Assembly (NCBI GenBank): GCA_018813375.1
Contig: JAHJBU010000091.1
Span: 1 to 5,134, forward strand
Direction: 5' to 3'
DNA length: 5,134 nt
Source: Patescibacteria group bacterium
GTDB taxonomy: Bacteria; Patescibacteriota; Microgenomatia; UBA1400; PJMF01
Positions within the stretch are counted from its first letter, which is position 1; each line of letters starts with the position of its first letter. The notes under the pieces are model-generated. The model was given only the letters and a program-made list of their open reading frames with translations, was not told the origin of the DNA and made no database searches. Of the stretch, positions 1 to 5,134 are shown piece by piece. The position numbers were made by a program, and so were the translations under genes.

Positions 1-517
1 GGCAGTTAGATCACTCAATAAAGTAATGTTAATCGGGAATTTAACCCGAGATCCAAACTTGAGGTTTACCCCAAAGGGGACTGCGGTTTGTTCTTTTGGT
101 CTAGCCACCAACAGAAGCTGGACTCCAGCCGACGGTGGAGAGAAGCAAGAGAGAGTTGAGTTTCATAATGTAGTAGCTTGGGCTAAACTGGCTGAAATTT
201 GCGGTCAGTTGCTTCACAAAGGTGACAAGGTTTATTTAGAGGGTCGTCTCCAAACTCGAGAATGGAAGGGTGATGATGATCAAAGTCGTCGCACCACAGA
301 GGTAGTGATTGATAACATGATCTTGTTACGATCCGCCGGTGGTTACTCTGGTGGTCAGGGCAATAATAAAAATGACGGCAATGATAACAGCGGTGACAGT
401 AGCGGTGACAATAACGATGACAATGACGGCGATTCTCCAGAGGAGTTAAAAAAAGAATCTCCTGCAAAAGAAGCACAAGTAGAAGTTGAGGATGTCGCTG
501 ACGACATTCCATTTTAA
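1..517 (+). CDS. ssb: Single-stranded DNA-binding protein SSB (5' end at window edge)
   Basis: SSB coats single-stranded DNA in replication, recombination and repair. The first in-window ATG is at 26, but the frame is open to the left edge and encodes AVRSLNKV just before it. This is typical SSB N-terminal sequence, so the true start is upstream; base 1 (G) could be the last base of its ATG, giving about 172 residues. The OB-fold runs from the LIGNLTRDP strand through FHNVVAWAKLAE and GDKVYLEGRLQTREW to the VVIDNMILL strand, near residue 110. A disordered Gly/Asn/Asp/Ser linker follows, then an acidic C-terminus ending DDIPF, the conserved tip that recruits partner proteins. The next gene is rpsR, 12 nt downstream; rpsF probably lies upstream, outside the window, as in the usual rpsF-ssb-rpsR operon (inference). 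Family assignment is very secure. Confidence 0.96.
   Translation, partial: AVRSLNKVMLIGNLTRDPNLRFTPKGTAVCSFGLATNRSWTPADGGEKQERVEFHNVVAWAKLAEICGQLLHKGDKVYLEGRLQTREWKGDDDQSRRTTEVVIDNMILLRSAGGYSGGQGNNKNDGNDNSGDSSGDNNDDNDGDSPEELKKESPAKEAQVEVEDVADDIPF
350..435 (+). repeat. Low-complexity Gly/Asn/Asp/Ser repeat encoding the SSB linker
   Basis: A run of imperfect 6-12 nt units built on GGTGACA and AATGAC encodes the disordered SSB linker. The 10-mer AGCGGTGACA occurs twice, at 389-398 and 401-410, with a 12-nt period that keeps the reading frame. Such tracts expand and contract by slippage, and SSB linkers tolerate length variation. The Asp-rich composition gives an acidic linker rather than the Gly/Gln/Pro-rich type of E. 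coli SSB. Confidence 0.6.
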
Positions 518-518
518 G

Positions 519-524
519 AAAGGA
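519..524 (+). promoter_or_regulatory. Shine-Dalgarno of rpsR
   Basis: AAAGGA lies 5 nt before the ATG at 530, in the 12-nt gap after the ssb stop. It fixes the rpsR start. Together with the SD of the HtrA gene it shows that the organism uses SD-led initiation inside operons, in contrast to the S41 and rpmE starts, which have none. Confidence 0.75.
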
Positions 525-529
525 TAACT

Positions 530-718
530 ATGCTCAAAAACAATCAAGCAAAGTTTACTTATAAAGATCCAGCAACCTTGTGCAGATTTGTGAGTGAGCA
601 AGGTTACATTTCACCTCGAGTCAAAACTGGTTTGAGTCAAAAACTCCAACGCAAGTTAGCCCGTGAGATTAAACGTGCTAGACATCTGGCGATGTTGCCG
701 TTTACCCAGACCGTATAG
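530..718 (+). CDS. rpsR: Small ribosomal subunit protein bS18
   Basis: bS18 sits on the platform of the 30S subunit, where it pairs with bS6. The 62-residue product carries the family core: YKDPATLCRF near residues 11-19, the ISPRVKTGLS turn, then QRKLAREIKRARHLAMLPF, the highly conserved C-terminal block. It is shorter than E. coli bS18 (75 residues), mainly at the N-terminus, and lacks the N-terminal cysteine-rich motif seen in some homologues. The gene follows ssb by 12 nt with its own SD, so it is very probably cotranscribed with it. It ends in TAG, and its last 20 or so nt plus the short gap carry the putative promoter of the next gene. Recognition is clear despite the short length. Confidence 0.96.
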   Translation: MLKNNQAKFTYKDPATLCRFVSEQGYISPRVKTGLSQKLQRKLAREIKRARHLAMLPFTQTV

Positions 719-730
719 CTCATGTACAAT
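701..730 (+). promoter_or_regulatory. Putative sigma-70-type promoter for the protease pair, implying a leaderless mRNA
   Basis: A -10-like TACAAT (725-730, one mismatch to TATAAT) is preceded, after an 18-nt spacer, by TTTACC (701-706), a weak -35 with four of six matches to TTGACA. The ATG of the S41 protease starts 7 nt after the -10, which is where transcription would begin. No SD precedes this ATG. The element overlaps the 3' end of rpsR. The -10 and its placement are seen directly; promoter activity is inferred. Confidence 0.5.
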
Positions 731-737
731 AGCCGCT

Positions 738-1988
738 ATGGTTAAGAAAAAAATATCAGTAGCATCCCTCAAGAATATTATCTTGGGGGTTTTGCTTTTG
801 GCTCTTGGGGGAGTGATTGGCTATCGTTACGGTCAGGCTGGTCCTTTATCAGCAAAAATTCCCCTTTCTCAAATTTTTAATATCCAAACTCCAGCAGACA
901 AGCAAAGCTTAGACTTTTCAGTTTTTTGGGAAGTTTGGGGATATTTAGATCAAACTTATCTTGATCCAGAAAAACTTGATGCCAAAGAAATGGTTAATGG
1001 TGCTATCTCTGGGATGACAGCTGCTATTGGCGATCCTTACACCACTTATTTACCACCAAAGCAAAACGAAAGAAGTGCGCAGGATTTAGCTGGGGCTTTT
1101 TATGGGGTAGGAATTGAGCTTGGATACATTGATGAGACTTTAGCAGTAATAGCGCCCCTTAAGGGTACTCCAGCAGAAAAAGCTGGCATCCAGGCGGGAG
1201 ATTTGATTTTACATGTTAAAGATCAAGCTAAAGATTTAGATGAAGACACCGTTGGCTGGAGTTTAAATGAGGCAGTAGAAAAGATTAGGGGCAAAGAGAG
1301 TACTCAGGTTACCTTAACTTTACTACAAAAAAATGGTAAAGATAATCAATATGGCGAGGCATTTGACGTTGATATCTCTAGAGGTGAAATTATTGTTGAG
1401 TCAGTTGAGCTAGAGTTTGTGGAGCATGATAATAAAAGAGTAGCTCATTTGATTGTTAGTAAGTTTGGAGAGCGTACCGCCGATGAGTTTAATAAAGCTG
1501 TGGGTGAGATTTTATCTCAGGGCTATCAGCTTGATGGGATTTTACTAGATTTGCGCAATAATCCAGGCGGATTTTTTGATGGAGCCATAGATCTAGCTAG
1601 TGAGTTTTTCTCTGAGGGCGTGGTTGTATCGCAAAAAGGCAAGTTTACTCAGCAAGATTTTAAGCCTAAAGGTCAGGCTAGACTAACTAAATTTCCAGTA
1701 TTGGTGTTAGTTAACCGTGGCAGTGCTTCTGCCTCAGAGATTTTAGCAGGTGCCCTGCGTGATCAGCTGGATGTGAAATTAATTGGCGAAAACACTTTTG
1801 GCAAGGGTACAGTGCAAGATAGGCGAGAATTATCTAATGGCGGAGGGCTACATGTGACTATTGCTAGGTGGTTATTACCAGATGGGGGTTGGATTCATGA
1901 AGAGGGTATTCCTGTAGATATAGAAGTTAAAGATAATAGAGATACACAGGAGGATGAGGTGGTGTTGCGGGCAATTGAGGAGTTATGA
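738..1988 (+). CDS. Membrane-anchored S41-family (CtpA/CPP-type) PDZ serine protease
   Basis: C-terminal-processing peptidases cut secreted or membrane proteins near their C-termini, outside the cytoplasm. The 416-residue product starts with MVKKK and a single membrane segment at about residues 12-30, an uncleaved anchor or signal peptide. A helical N-terminal region with DPYTTYLPP follows, then a PDZ domain at about 113-205 (GVGIELG, AEKAGIQAGDLIL). The S41 core contains LDLRNNPGG, then GSASASE with probable catalytic Ser331, and GKGTVQ with Lys356 and Gln360. The 25- and 4-residue spacings match the Ser/Lys/Gln arrangement of Prc and CtpA, so it should be active. The frame is open back to an ATG at 663 inside rpsR, but that segment is not CtpA-like; the ATG at 738, directly before the lysines and anchor, fits. 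It overlaps the HtrA gene by 4 nt (ATGA), implying coupled translation. Which of several ctp paralogues it is cannot be told. Confidence 0.93.
   Translation: MVKKKISVASLKNIILGVLLLALGGVIGYRYGQAGPLSAKIPLSQIFNIQTPADKQSLDFSVFWEVWGYLDQTYLDPEKLDAKEMVNGAISGMTAAIGDPYTTYLPPKQNERSAQDLAGAFYGVGIELGYIDETLAVIAPLKGTPAEKAGIQAGDLILHVKDQAKDLDEDTVGWSLNEAVEKIRGKESTQVTLTLLQKNGKDNQYGEAFDVDISRGEIIVESVELEFVEHDNKRVAHLIVSKFGERTADEFNKAVGEILSQGYQLDGILLDLRNNPGGFFDGAIDLASEFFSEGVVVSQKGKFTQQDFKPKGQARLTKFPVLVLVNRGSASASEILAGALRDQLDVKLIGENTFGKGTVQDRRELSNGGGLHVTIARWLLPDGGWIHEEGIPVDIEVKDNRDTQEDEVVLRAIEEL
1977..1982 (+). promoter_or_regulatory. Shine-Dalgarno of the HtrA-type gene, inside the S41 gene
   Basis: GAGGAG lies just ahead of the ATG at 1985 and within the last codons of the upstream gene. 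The spacing is short (4 nt if counted from GAGG). With the ATGA stop-start overlap it supports translational coupling of the two proteases. Confidence 0.55.
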
Positions 1989-3184
1989 AAATTTCTCCAC
2001 AAACTAAAACTTTTTTCTTAGGTTTATCTGTTTCTATTTTAATTTTGGTTTCCTTTTTTGCTGGTGCAATAGCAGATCGAGTATTTGTGGTTAAGCCAGT
2101 TGATTTTTTTACTAGAAAGTTAAGTCTGCCCATAGCTCAAAATCAGCTTCAAACTCGAGAGGAAGAGACCTCGAAACTAGGCACCCTGATCGCGCAGAAA
2201 GCATCTATCGCAGATGTCGCAGAAGTAGCTTCAGAATCCGTAATCACAATCTCGATTAAAAGAAAAGAGCAGGTGATTGAAAGTTTTGATCCATTTAATT
2301 TAGGTTTTGGGTTTTTTGGTTTTCCACGCGGGTCAATAGAAGAAGTCCAAAGAGATATTGGCACTGGCTTTGTAGTAGATGGGGGTGGCATTATTGTCAC
2401 CAATAAGCATGTAGTCTCAGACCTAAGTGCAGAGTATTTAGTGATTGATAAAGACAATAATGAATACTCAGTTACTGAAATTTATCGTGATCCAGCCAAT
2501 GATTTATCAATCGTTAAAATTGAGGGTTTTGAGGTGTCTTCTTTGCCACTGGGTGATTCGAGTAGTCTTCGGGTGGGGGAAGAGGTGATCGCTATTGGGA
2601 CTGCTCTGGGTGAGTTTCGTCATACTGTAACCACTGGTGTAGTTTCGGGTTTAGGCAGAGGGGTGCAAGTAATTAATTCAGGCGTAGGTGCAGTGGAAGA
2701 CCTAGAAGGTTTAATTCAGACAGATGCTGCTATTAATCCAGGTAATTCCGGTGGACCTCTTCTAGATAGATCTGGGAAAGTTATTGGCGTTAATGTTGCA
2801 GTTTCAGCCGGAGCAGAAAACATTGGCTTTGCCCTGCCAATTAACATTGTCAAAGATTCGCTGAAAAATTTTAAAACAACTGGTAGTTTTCAGCGGCCTT
2901 TCTTGGGGGTAACCTACCAGACAATTACCAAACAAGCAGCTTTGTTTAATGAAGTGCCTCAAGGAGCTTATTTGATTGAGGTAGCAAGTGGGAGTTCTGC
3001 AGATAAGGCTGGTTTAAAACCTGAGGATATTGTGATTGAGTTTGGTGGGCAAGATTTAAGTGAAAAGGATTTAGCTACTTTAATTAATCAGTATAAAATT
3101 GGCGATCAGGTGGAGCTGAAGTATTATCGAAACGGTGAAACGAAAACGATTAAAATTACTCTTGCGGGGTCAGACGAGGAATGA
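1985..3184 (+). CDS. Membrane-anchored HtrA/DegP-type serine protease with one PDZ domain
   Basis: HtrA proteases degrade misfolded extracytoplasmic proteins and can act as chaperones. The 399-residue product has one N-terminal membrane segment (about residues 10-30) followed by a linker. The trypsin-like S1C domain (about 75-295) has a complete triad: His142 in TNKHVV, Asp173 in DPANDLSIVKI and Ser255 in GNSGGPL. A Phe/Gly-rich stretch at about 101-114 (DPFNLGFGFFGF) occupies the place of the LA regulatory loop of DegP-type enzymes. One PDZ domain (about 301-395) carries RPFLGV and ADKAGLKPEDIVIEFGG. A single PDZ plus an anchor resembles DegS or Gram-positive HtrA more than two-PDZ DegP. It is translationally coupled to the S41 gene. 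Its last 29 nt overlap the 3' end of convergent prfA. The exact physiological substrate cannot be inferred. Confidence 0.95.
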   Translation: MKISPQTKTFFLGLSVSILILVSFFAGAIADRVFVVKPVDFFTRKLSLPIAQNQLQTREEETSKLGTLIAQKASIADVAEVASESVITISIKRKEQVIESFDPFNLGFGFFGFPRGSIEEVQRDIGTGFVVDGGGIIVTNKHVVSDLSAEYLVIDKDNNEYSVTEIYRDPANDLSIVKIEGFEVSSLPLGDSSSLRVGEEVIAIGTALGEFRHTVTTGVVSGLGRGVQVINSGVGAVEDLEGLIQTDAAINPGNSGGPLLDRSGKVIGVNVAVSAGAENIGFALPINIVKDSLKNFKTTGSFQRPFLGVTYQTITKQAALFNEVPQGAYLIEVASGSSADKAGLKPEDIVIEFGGQDLSEKDLATLINQYKIGDQVELKYYRNGETKTIKITLAGSDEE

Positions 3185-4091
3185 CGTTTGAGATGACTTC
3201 CTCGAGGTTGCCGCCAATAATTCCCTCTAGGTTATGCCAAGATTCTTTGATGCGATGATCTGTGACTCGATTTTGAGGAAAATTGTAGGTGCGGATTTTT
3301 TCTGCTCGGCGTGCTCTGCCGATACTGCTTCGAGCTTGACCAAGTTTTTTGAGTCGGGCTTCTTCTTGGATTTCCCAAAGTTGGGAGCGTAATAACTCGA
3401 GGGCAATCTGGCGATTTTGGGCTTGTTTGCGTTCTTGGCGAGCATTAACCACAATTCCAGAAGGGTTATGAGTTAGTCTGACAGCGCTACTAGTTTTATT
3501 AACTGATTGACCTCCAGCACCACCAGAGCGCATAAACTCCCAGGTTAAGTCATCGTCATTAATTTTTATTACTTGAGGGTGAATTTCTGGTAGTACTGCT
3601 ACTGTAGCTGTGGAGGTATGGATTCTACCCTGAGACTCTGTGACTGGGACTCGTTGCACTCTATGTACCCCAGATTCAAACTCTAGTAATTCATAAGCGG
3701 TCAAAGCTTGATCGAAATTGTTAATTTTAGCTTTGCCTTTGATTTTAACTACTTGGTCGTCAATAAACTCGATCTTTAAACCAAGATTTTCTGCAAACCT
3801 AGTGTACATGCGCATTAATTCTTCTGCCCAGATTTTAGCCTCATCACCACCAGTGCCCTGGCGAAATTCCAAGATAGCATTTTGATGTCTGGTATTGGGT
3901 CGCATTAAGCTTTGGCTTTGAGCTTGCTGTATTTGATCTGCGGCTTGGGAAAGAAGTTTTTTTTGTTCTTTAAGTTTACCTAGTTCAAGGCATGCTAACT
4001 CATTTAATTCAGGGTCTTTAAGCAATATCTGATTTTCTTGAATCTTTTTTTCTAGTTGATAGATTTGATCTTGATAAGGATTAGACACCAT
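3156..4091 (-). CDS. prfA: Peptide chain release factor 1 (RF1), short N-terminal domain
   Basis: RF1 recognises UAA and UAG stop codons in the ribosomal A site and triggers release of the finished peptide. The 311-residue product has the codon-reading PVT at 149-151 inside RVPVTESQGRIHTS; RF2 would have SPF, so this is RF1. The catalytic GGQ is at 193-195, followed by SVNKTSSAVRL. The C-terminal RTYNFPQNRVTDHRI block is intact, as is GTGGDEA at 79-85. The N-terminus aligns to about residue 48 of E. coli RF1 (360 residues), so the first helices of domain 1, the region near the ribosomal stalk and RF3, are missing. No alternative start exists: the codon before the ATG is the TAG of rpmE, in the same frame. 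No good SD is visible, so initiation probably depends on coupling to rpmE. No prmC (GGQ methyltransferase) follows; the gene runs into the convergent HtrA gene. Confidence 0.96.
   Translation of the reverse strand: MVSNPYQDQIYQLEKKIQENQILLKDPELNELACLELGKLKEQKKLLSQAADQIQQAQSQSLMRPNTRHQNAILEFRQGTGGDEAKIWAEELMRMYTRFAENLGLKIEFIDDQVVKIKGKAKINNFDQALTAYELLEFESGVHRVQRVPVTESQGRIHTSTATVAVLPEIHPQVIKINDDDLTWEFMRSGGAGGQSVNKTSSAVRLTHNPSGIVVNARQERKQAQNRQIALELLRSQLWEIQEEARLKKLGQARSSIGRARRAEKIRTYNFPQNRVTDHRIKESWHNLEGIIGGNLEEVISNVIPRLTPQE
3175..3204. other. Short inverted repeat at the convergent gene ends
   Basis: CGAGGAA (3175-3181) and TTCCTCG (3198-3204) form a perfect 7-bp inverted repeat around a 16-nt loop. 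It covers the HtrA stop codon and lies within the last codons of prfA. No T-tract follows on either strand, so it is not a convincing intrinsic terminator; it might be a weak bidirectional structure limiting read-through or protecting 3' ends, or it may be chance. Confidence 0.25.
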
Positions 4092-4427
4092 CTATTGTTC
4101 TTTTTTAGCAGCTTTTTTAAGCTTGGTTTTTTCTTCATTTAAAAGTTGCTTGTATGATTTTTGATCATTAGGATCATTTTGTTTTTTGCTAGTTTTCTTT
4201 TTTGAAGCAGTTTTTTTAGCTTTTTGAGCGGTGGCTACTTGTTTTTTAAATTTATCAACTCTGCCTTGACGATCAACAAACTTCATTTCACCAGTAAAAA
4301 ATGGGTGACAAGCTGCACAAATATCAACCTGAATGGTTTTTTGAGTTGAACCAGTAGTAAAAGTATTACCACAGGCACAGCTTACTATTGTATCGTGGTG
4401 CCAGTTGGGATGAATAGCTTGTTTCAT
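4092..4427 (-). CDS. rpmE: Large ribosomal subunit protein bL31, zinc-ribbon type with long basic tail
   Basis: bL31 is a late-assembling 50S protein that helps bridge the subunits. The family core is clear: MKQAIHPNWH at the N-terminus, paired cysteines at 17/19 (CAC) and 37/40 (CAAC), HPFFTG at 41-46, and RVDKFKKQ at 56-63. All four cysteines are present, so this is the zinc-binding form, not the Cys-free paralogue made in zinc starvation. bL31 usually ends at about 66-75 residues; this one runs to 111. The extra tail is a Lys/Ala/Ser/Thr-rich stretch followed, from about residue 83, by a charged segment that looks helical (NDPNDQ, then YKQLLNEEKTKL). The rpmE-prfA order is widespread in bacteria. 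An extended -10 precedes the start and no SD is visible. The TAG stop abuts the prfA ATG in frame, and an in-phase slippery heptamer occurs at codons 75-77. Confidence 0.95.
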   Translation of the reverse strand: MKQAIHPNWHHDTIVSCACGNTFTTGSTQKTIQVDICAACHPFFTGEMKFVDRQGRVDKFKKQVATAQKAKKTASKKKTSKKQNDPNDQKSYKQLLNEEKTKLKKAAKKEQ

Positions 4428-4438
4428 AACAGGCAGTT

Positions 4439-4447
4439 ATTATAGCA
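4439..4447 (-). promoter_or_regulatory. Extended -10 promoter element for rpmE-prfA
   Basis: On the minus strand TGCTATAAT is a perfect TGnTATAAT extended -10. No good -35 is found at 16-18 nt spacing, as is common for extended -10 promoters. The rpmE ATG lies 11 nt after it, so transcription would start only a few nt before the gene, giving a very short leader without SD. It occupies the 46-nt gap after the transporter gene and would drive rpmE and prfA together, independent of the transporter. Confidence 0.65.
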
Positions 4448-4473
4448 TGAGTCTTGGGTGTCACTGGGGTGAA

Positions 4474-5134
4474 TTAAGATTTTCTAGTTCTTTTTTCTGC
4501 TATTACTACTCCCAATAAAATAATTAGCAATGAAATTATCTGAATTGAAGAAATATTTTCATTTAATAACCAGATACCCATTGGAATGTAGACTAATGGT
4601 TGAAGATAAGTAAACAAGGTGGCTTCAGAGGCTTCGATTCCTTCTTGACCTTTAAGATATGCAGTAAATCCAATAATTGATCCAAATAGAGCCATATAAC
4701 CACCAGCTACCCAGACAGAAAGGTGTTGTAGATCCTGGCTGATAGCAGAGATTAGCTGGGAAATTCCTCCTGCCTCTAGAGCGCTAAGAGGTGCGAAGGT
4801 AAATAAACATACATAAAAACTAATAGTAGCGACAAAAATTTTGGGTATTTTTTGATAATGTTTTTTAACTAGGACATAATAAAAAGCTATGGTAATGTTT
4901 TGTGTTATCACCAATAGATTTCCTGTTAAAGACATACCACTTAGTTGAGAATGACCATTAAAAATAGGCAGTAGGGTTAAGAGTAAAGTGCCAATGAAGG
5001 CAATGCTAAGACCTATTATTTCATGCTTTTCTTCTCTTTCTTTAAGGATCATTACCGCCAGAACAGAGACAAAAATAGGGGTGGTGGTGGTGATTAAGCT
5101 GGCTTCAATGGCGCTAGTCATGCTAAGACCAGAA
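4474..5134 (-). CDS. DMT-superfamily (EamA-type) membrane transporter, C-terminal part
   Basis: EamA-type permeases export or import small metabolites such as amino acids or nucleotide derivatives through the cytoplasmic membrane; this one's substrate cannot be told. The frame is open to the right edge, with 219 residues visible out of about 290 usual. About seven hydrophobic segments can be seen, corresponding to TM4-TM10: the end of the first EamA repeat and the whole second. The duplicated family signature appears twice. It is EASLITTTTPIFVSVLAVMI followed by LKERE in the first repeat. In the second it is EATLFTYLQPLVYIPMGIW followed by LLNENIS. The ATG at 5121 is internal to the first signature and is not the start, which lies outside the window. 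The gene ends 46 nt before rpmE on the same strand, without a visible terminator, so some read-through into rpmE is possible. Confidence 0.9.
   Translation of the reverse strand, partial: SGLSMTSAIEASLITTTTPIFVSVLAVMILKEREEKHEIIGLSIAFIGTLLLTLLPIFNGHSQLSGMSLTGNLLVITQNITIAFYYVLVKKHYQKIPKIFVATISFYVCLFTFAPLSALEAGGISQLISAISQDLQHLSVWVAGGYMALFGSIIGFTAYLKGQEGIEASEATLFTYLQPLVYIPMGIWLLNENISSIQIISLLIILLGVVIAEKRTRKS

Noticed and set aside
183..512. Open frame on the minus strand opposite ssb, rich in His, Cys, Arg and Tyr
   Set aside because: It is the complement of the SSB linker repeat; its odd CHRYCHRYC-like composition comes from that repeat. No start signal, and ssb is certain.
663..737. Upstream extension of the S41 protease to an ATG at 663
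   Set aside because: The extra 25 residues overlap rpsR in another frame, do not look like a CtpA N-terminus and would put sequence before the lysine-plus-membrane anchor that normally starts these proteins.
1927..2133. 68-codon minus-strand frame opposite the S41/HtrA junction
   Set aside because: Shadow of two confidently assigned genes, with no family resemblance or SD.
2149..2457. 102-codon minus-strand frame opposite the HtrA protease
   Set aside because: Shadow of the HtrA S1C domain; no independent support.
255..3401. Five CTCGAG palindromes (255, 615, 2154, 3201, 3396), more than expected by chance in moderately AT-rich DNA
   Set aside because: All lie in coding sequence, with two from a similar LQTRE codon string; the count is small and chosen after the fact, and no restriction or repeat system is present here.
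3227..3454. 75-codon minus-strand frame within prfA in another phase
   Set aside because: Out-of-frame shadow of the conserved RF1 C-terminal region.
4100..4260. T-runs on the plus strand resembling terminator tails
   Set aside because: They are the complement of AAA lysine codons in the bL31 tail and have no GC-rich stems beside them.
4448..4473. Possible terminator between the transporter and rpmE
   Set aside because: The GGGTG-like units are direct, not inverted, repeats; no stem and no T-tract could be found.
1..5134. Search for mobile elements, CRISPR arrays, tRNA genes, riboswitches or defence genes
   Set aside because: Nearly every base belongs to a recognised housekeeping gene; no array, terminal repeat, transposase or cloverleaf was seen by eye.

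Overview
The window looks like the chromosome of a free-standing bacterial lineage with small, tightly packed genes, most probably a member of the Candidate Phyla Radiation (Patescibacteria, possibly Microgenomates-like). This rests on protein style: an SSB whose visible N-terminus reads AVRSLNKV, a 62-residue bS18, a bL31 with a long lysine-rich tail and a short RF1. The phylum is an inference. The DNA is moderately AT-rich. TGA, TAG and TAA all appear as stops (TGA ends both protease genes), so the lineages that recode UGA as glycine are unlikely.

Plus strand, 1-3184: ssb (5' end cut by the window edge), rpsR, a membrane-anchored S41/CtpA-type PDZ protease, and a membrane-anchored HtrA/DegP-type PDZ serine protease. 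The first two match the common rpsF-ssb-rpsR ribosomal/replication operon. The two proteases overlap by ATGA and probably form a coupled envelope quality-control pair. A -10-like TACAAT lies 7 nt before the S41 ATG, which has no Shine-Dalgarno, suggesting a separate leaderless transcript.

Minus strand, 5134-3156: a DMT/EamA-family transporter (N-terminal part outside the window), then rpmE (bL31), then prfA (RF1). A perfect extended -10 (TGCTATAAT) lies just before rpmE. The two convergent blocks collide: the last 29 nt of the HtrA gene and of prfA overlap tail to tail. No gene-free stretch exceeds 50 nt.

The most unusual structure is the rpmE-prfA junction. rpmE ends in TAG, the ATG of prfA follows with no spacer, and both genes are in the same frame. 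UAG is the stop codon that RF1, but not RF2, reads. Any UAG readthrough would therefore make a bL31-RF1 fusion, and RF1 shortage would favour it. This could be an RF1 autoregulatory device analogous in logic to the prfB frameshift, or simply stop-start coupling. The bL31 tail is also unusually long and the RF1 unusually short at its N-terminus.
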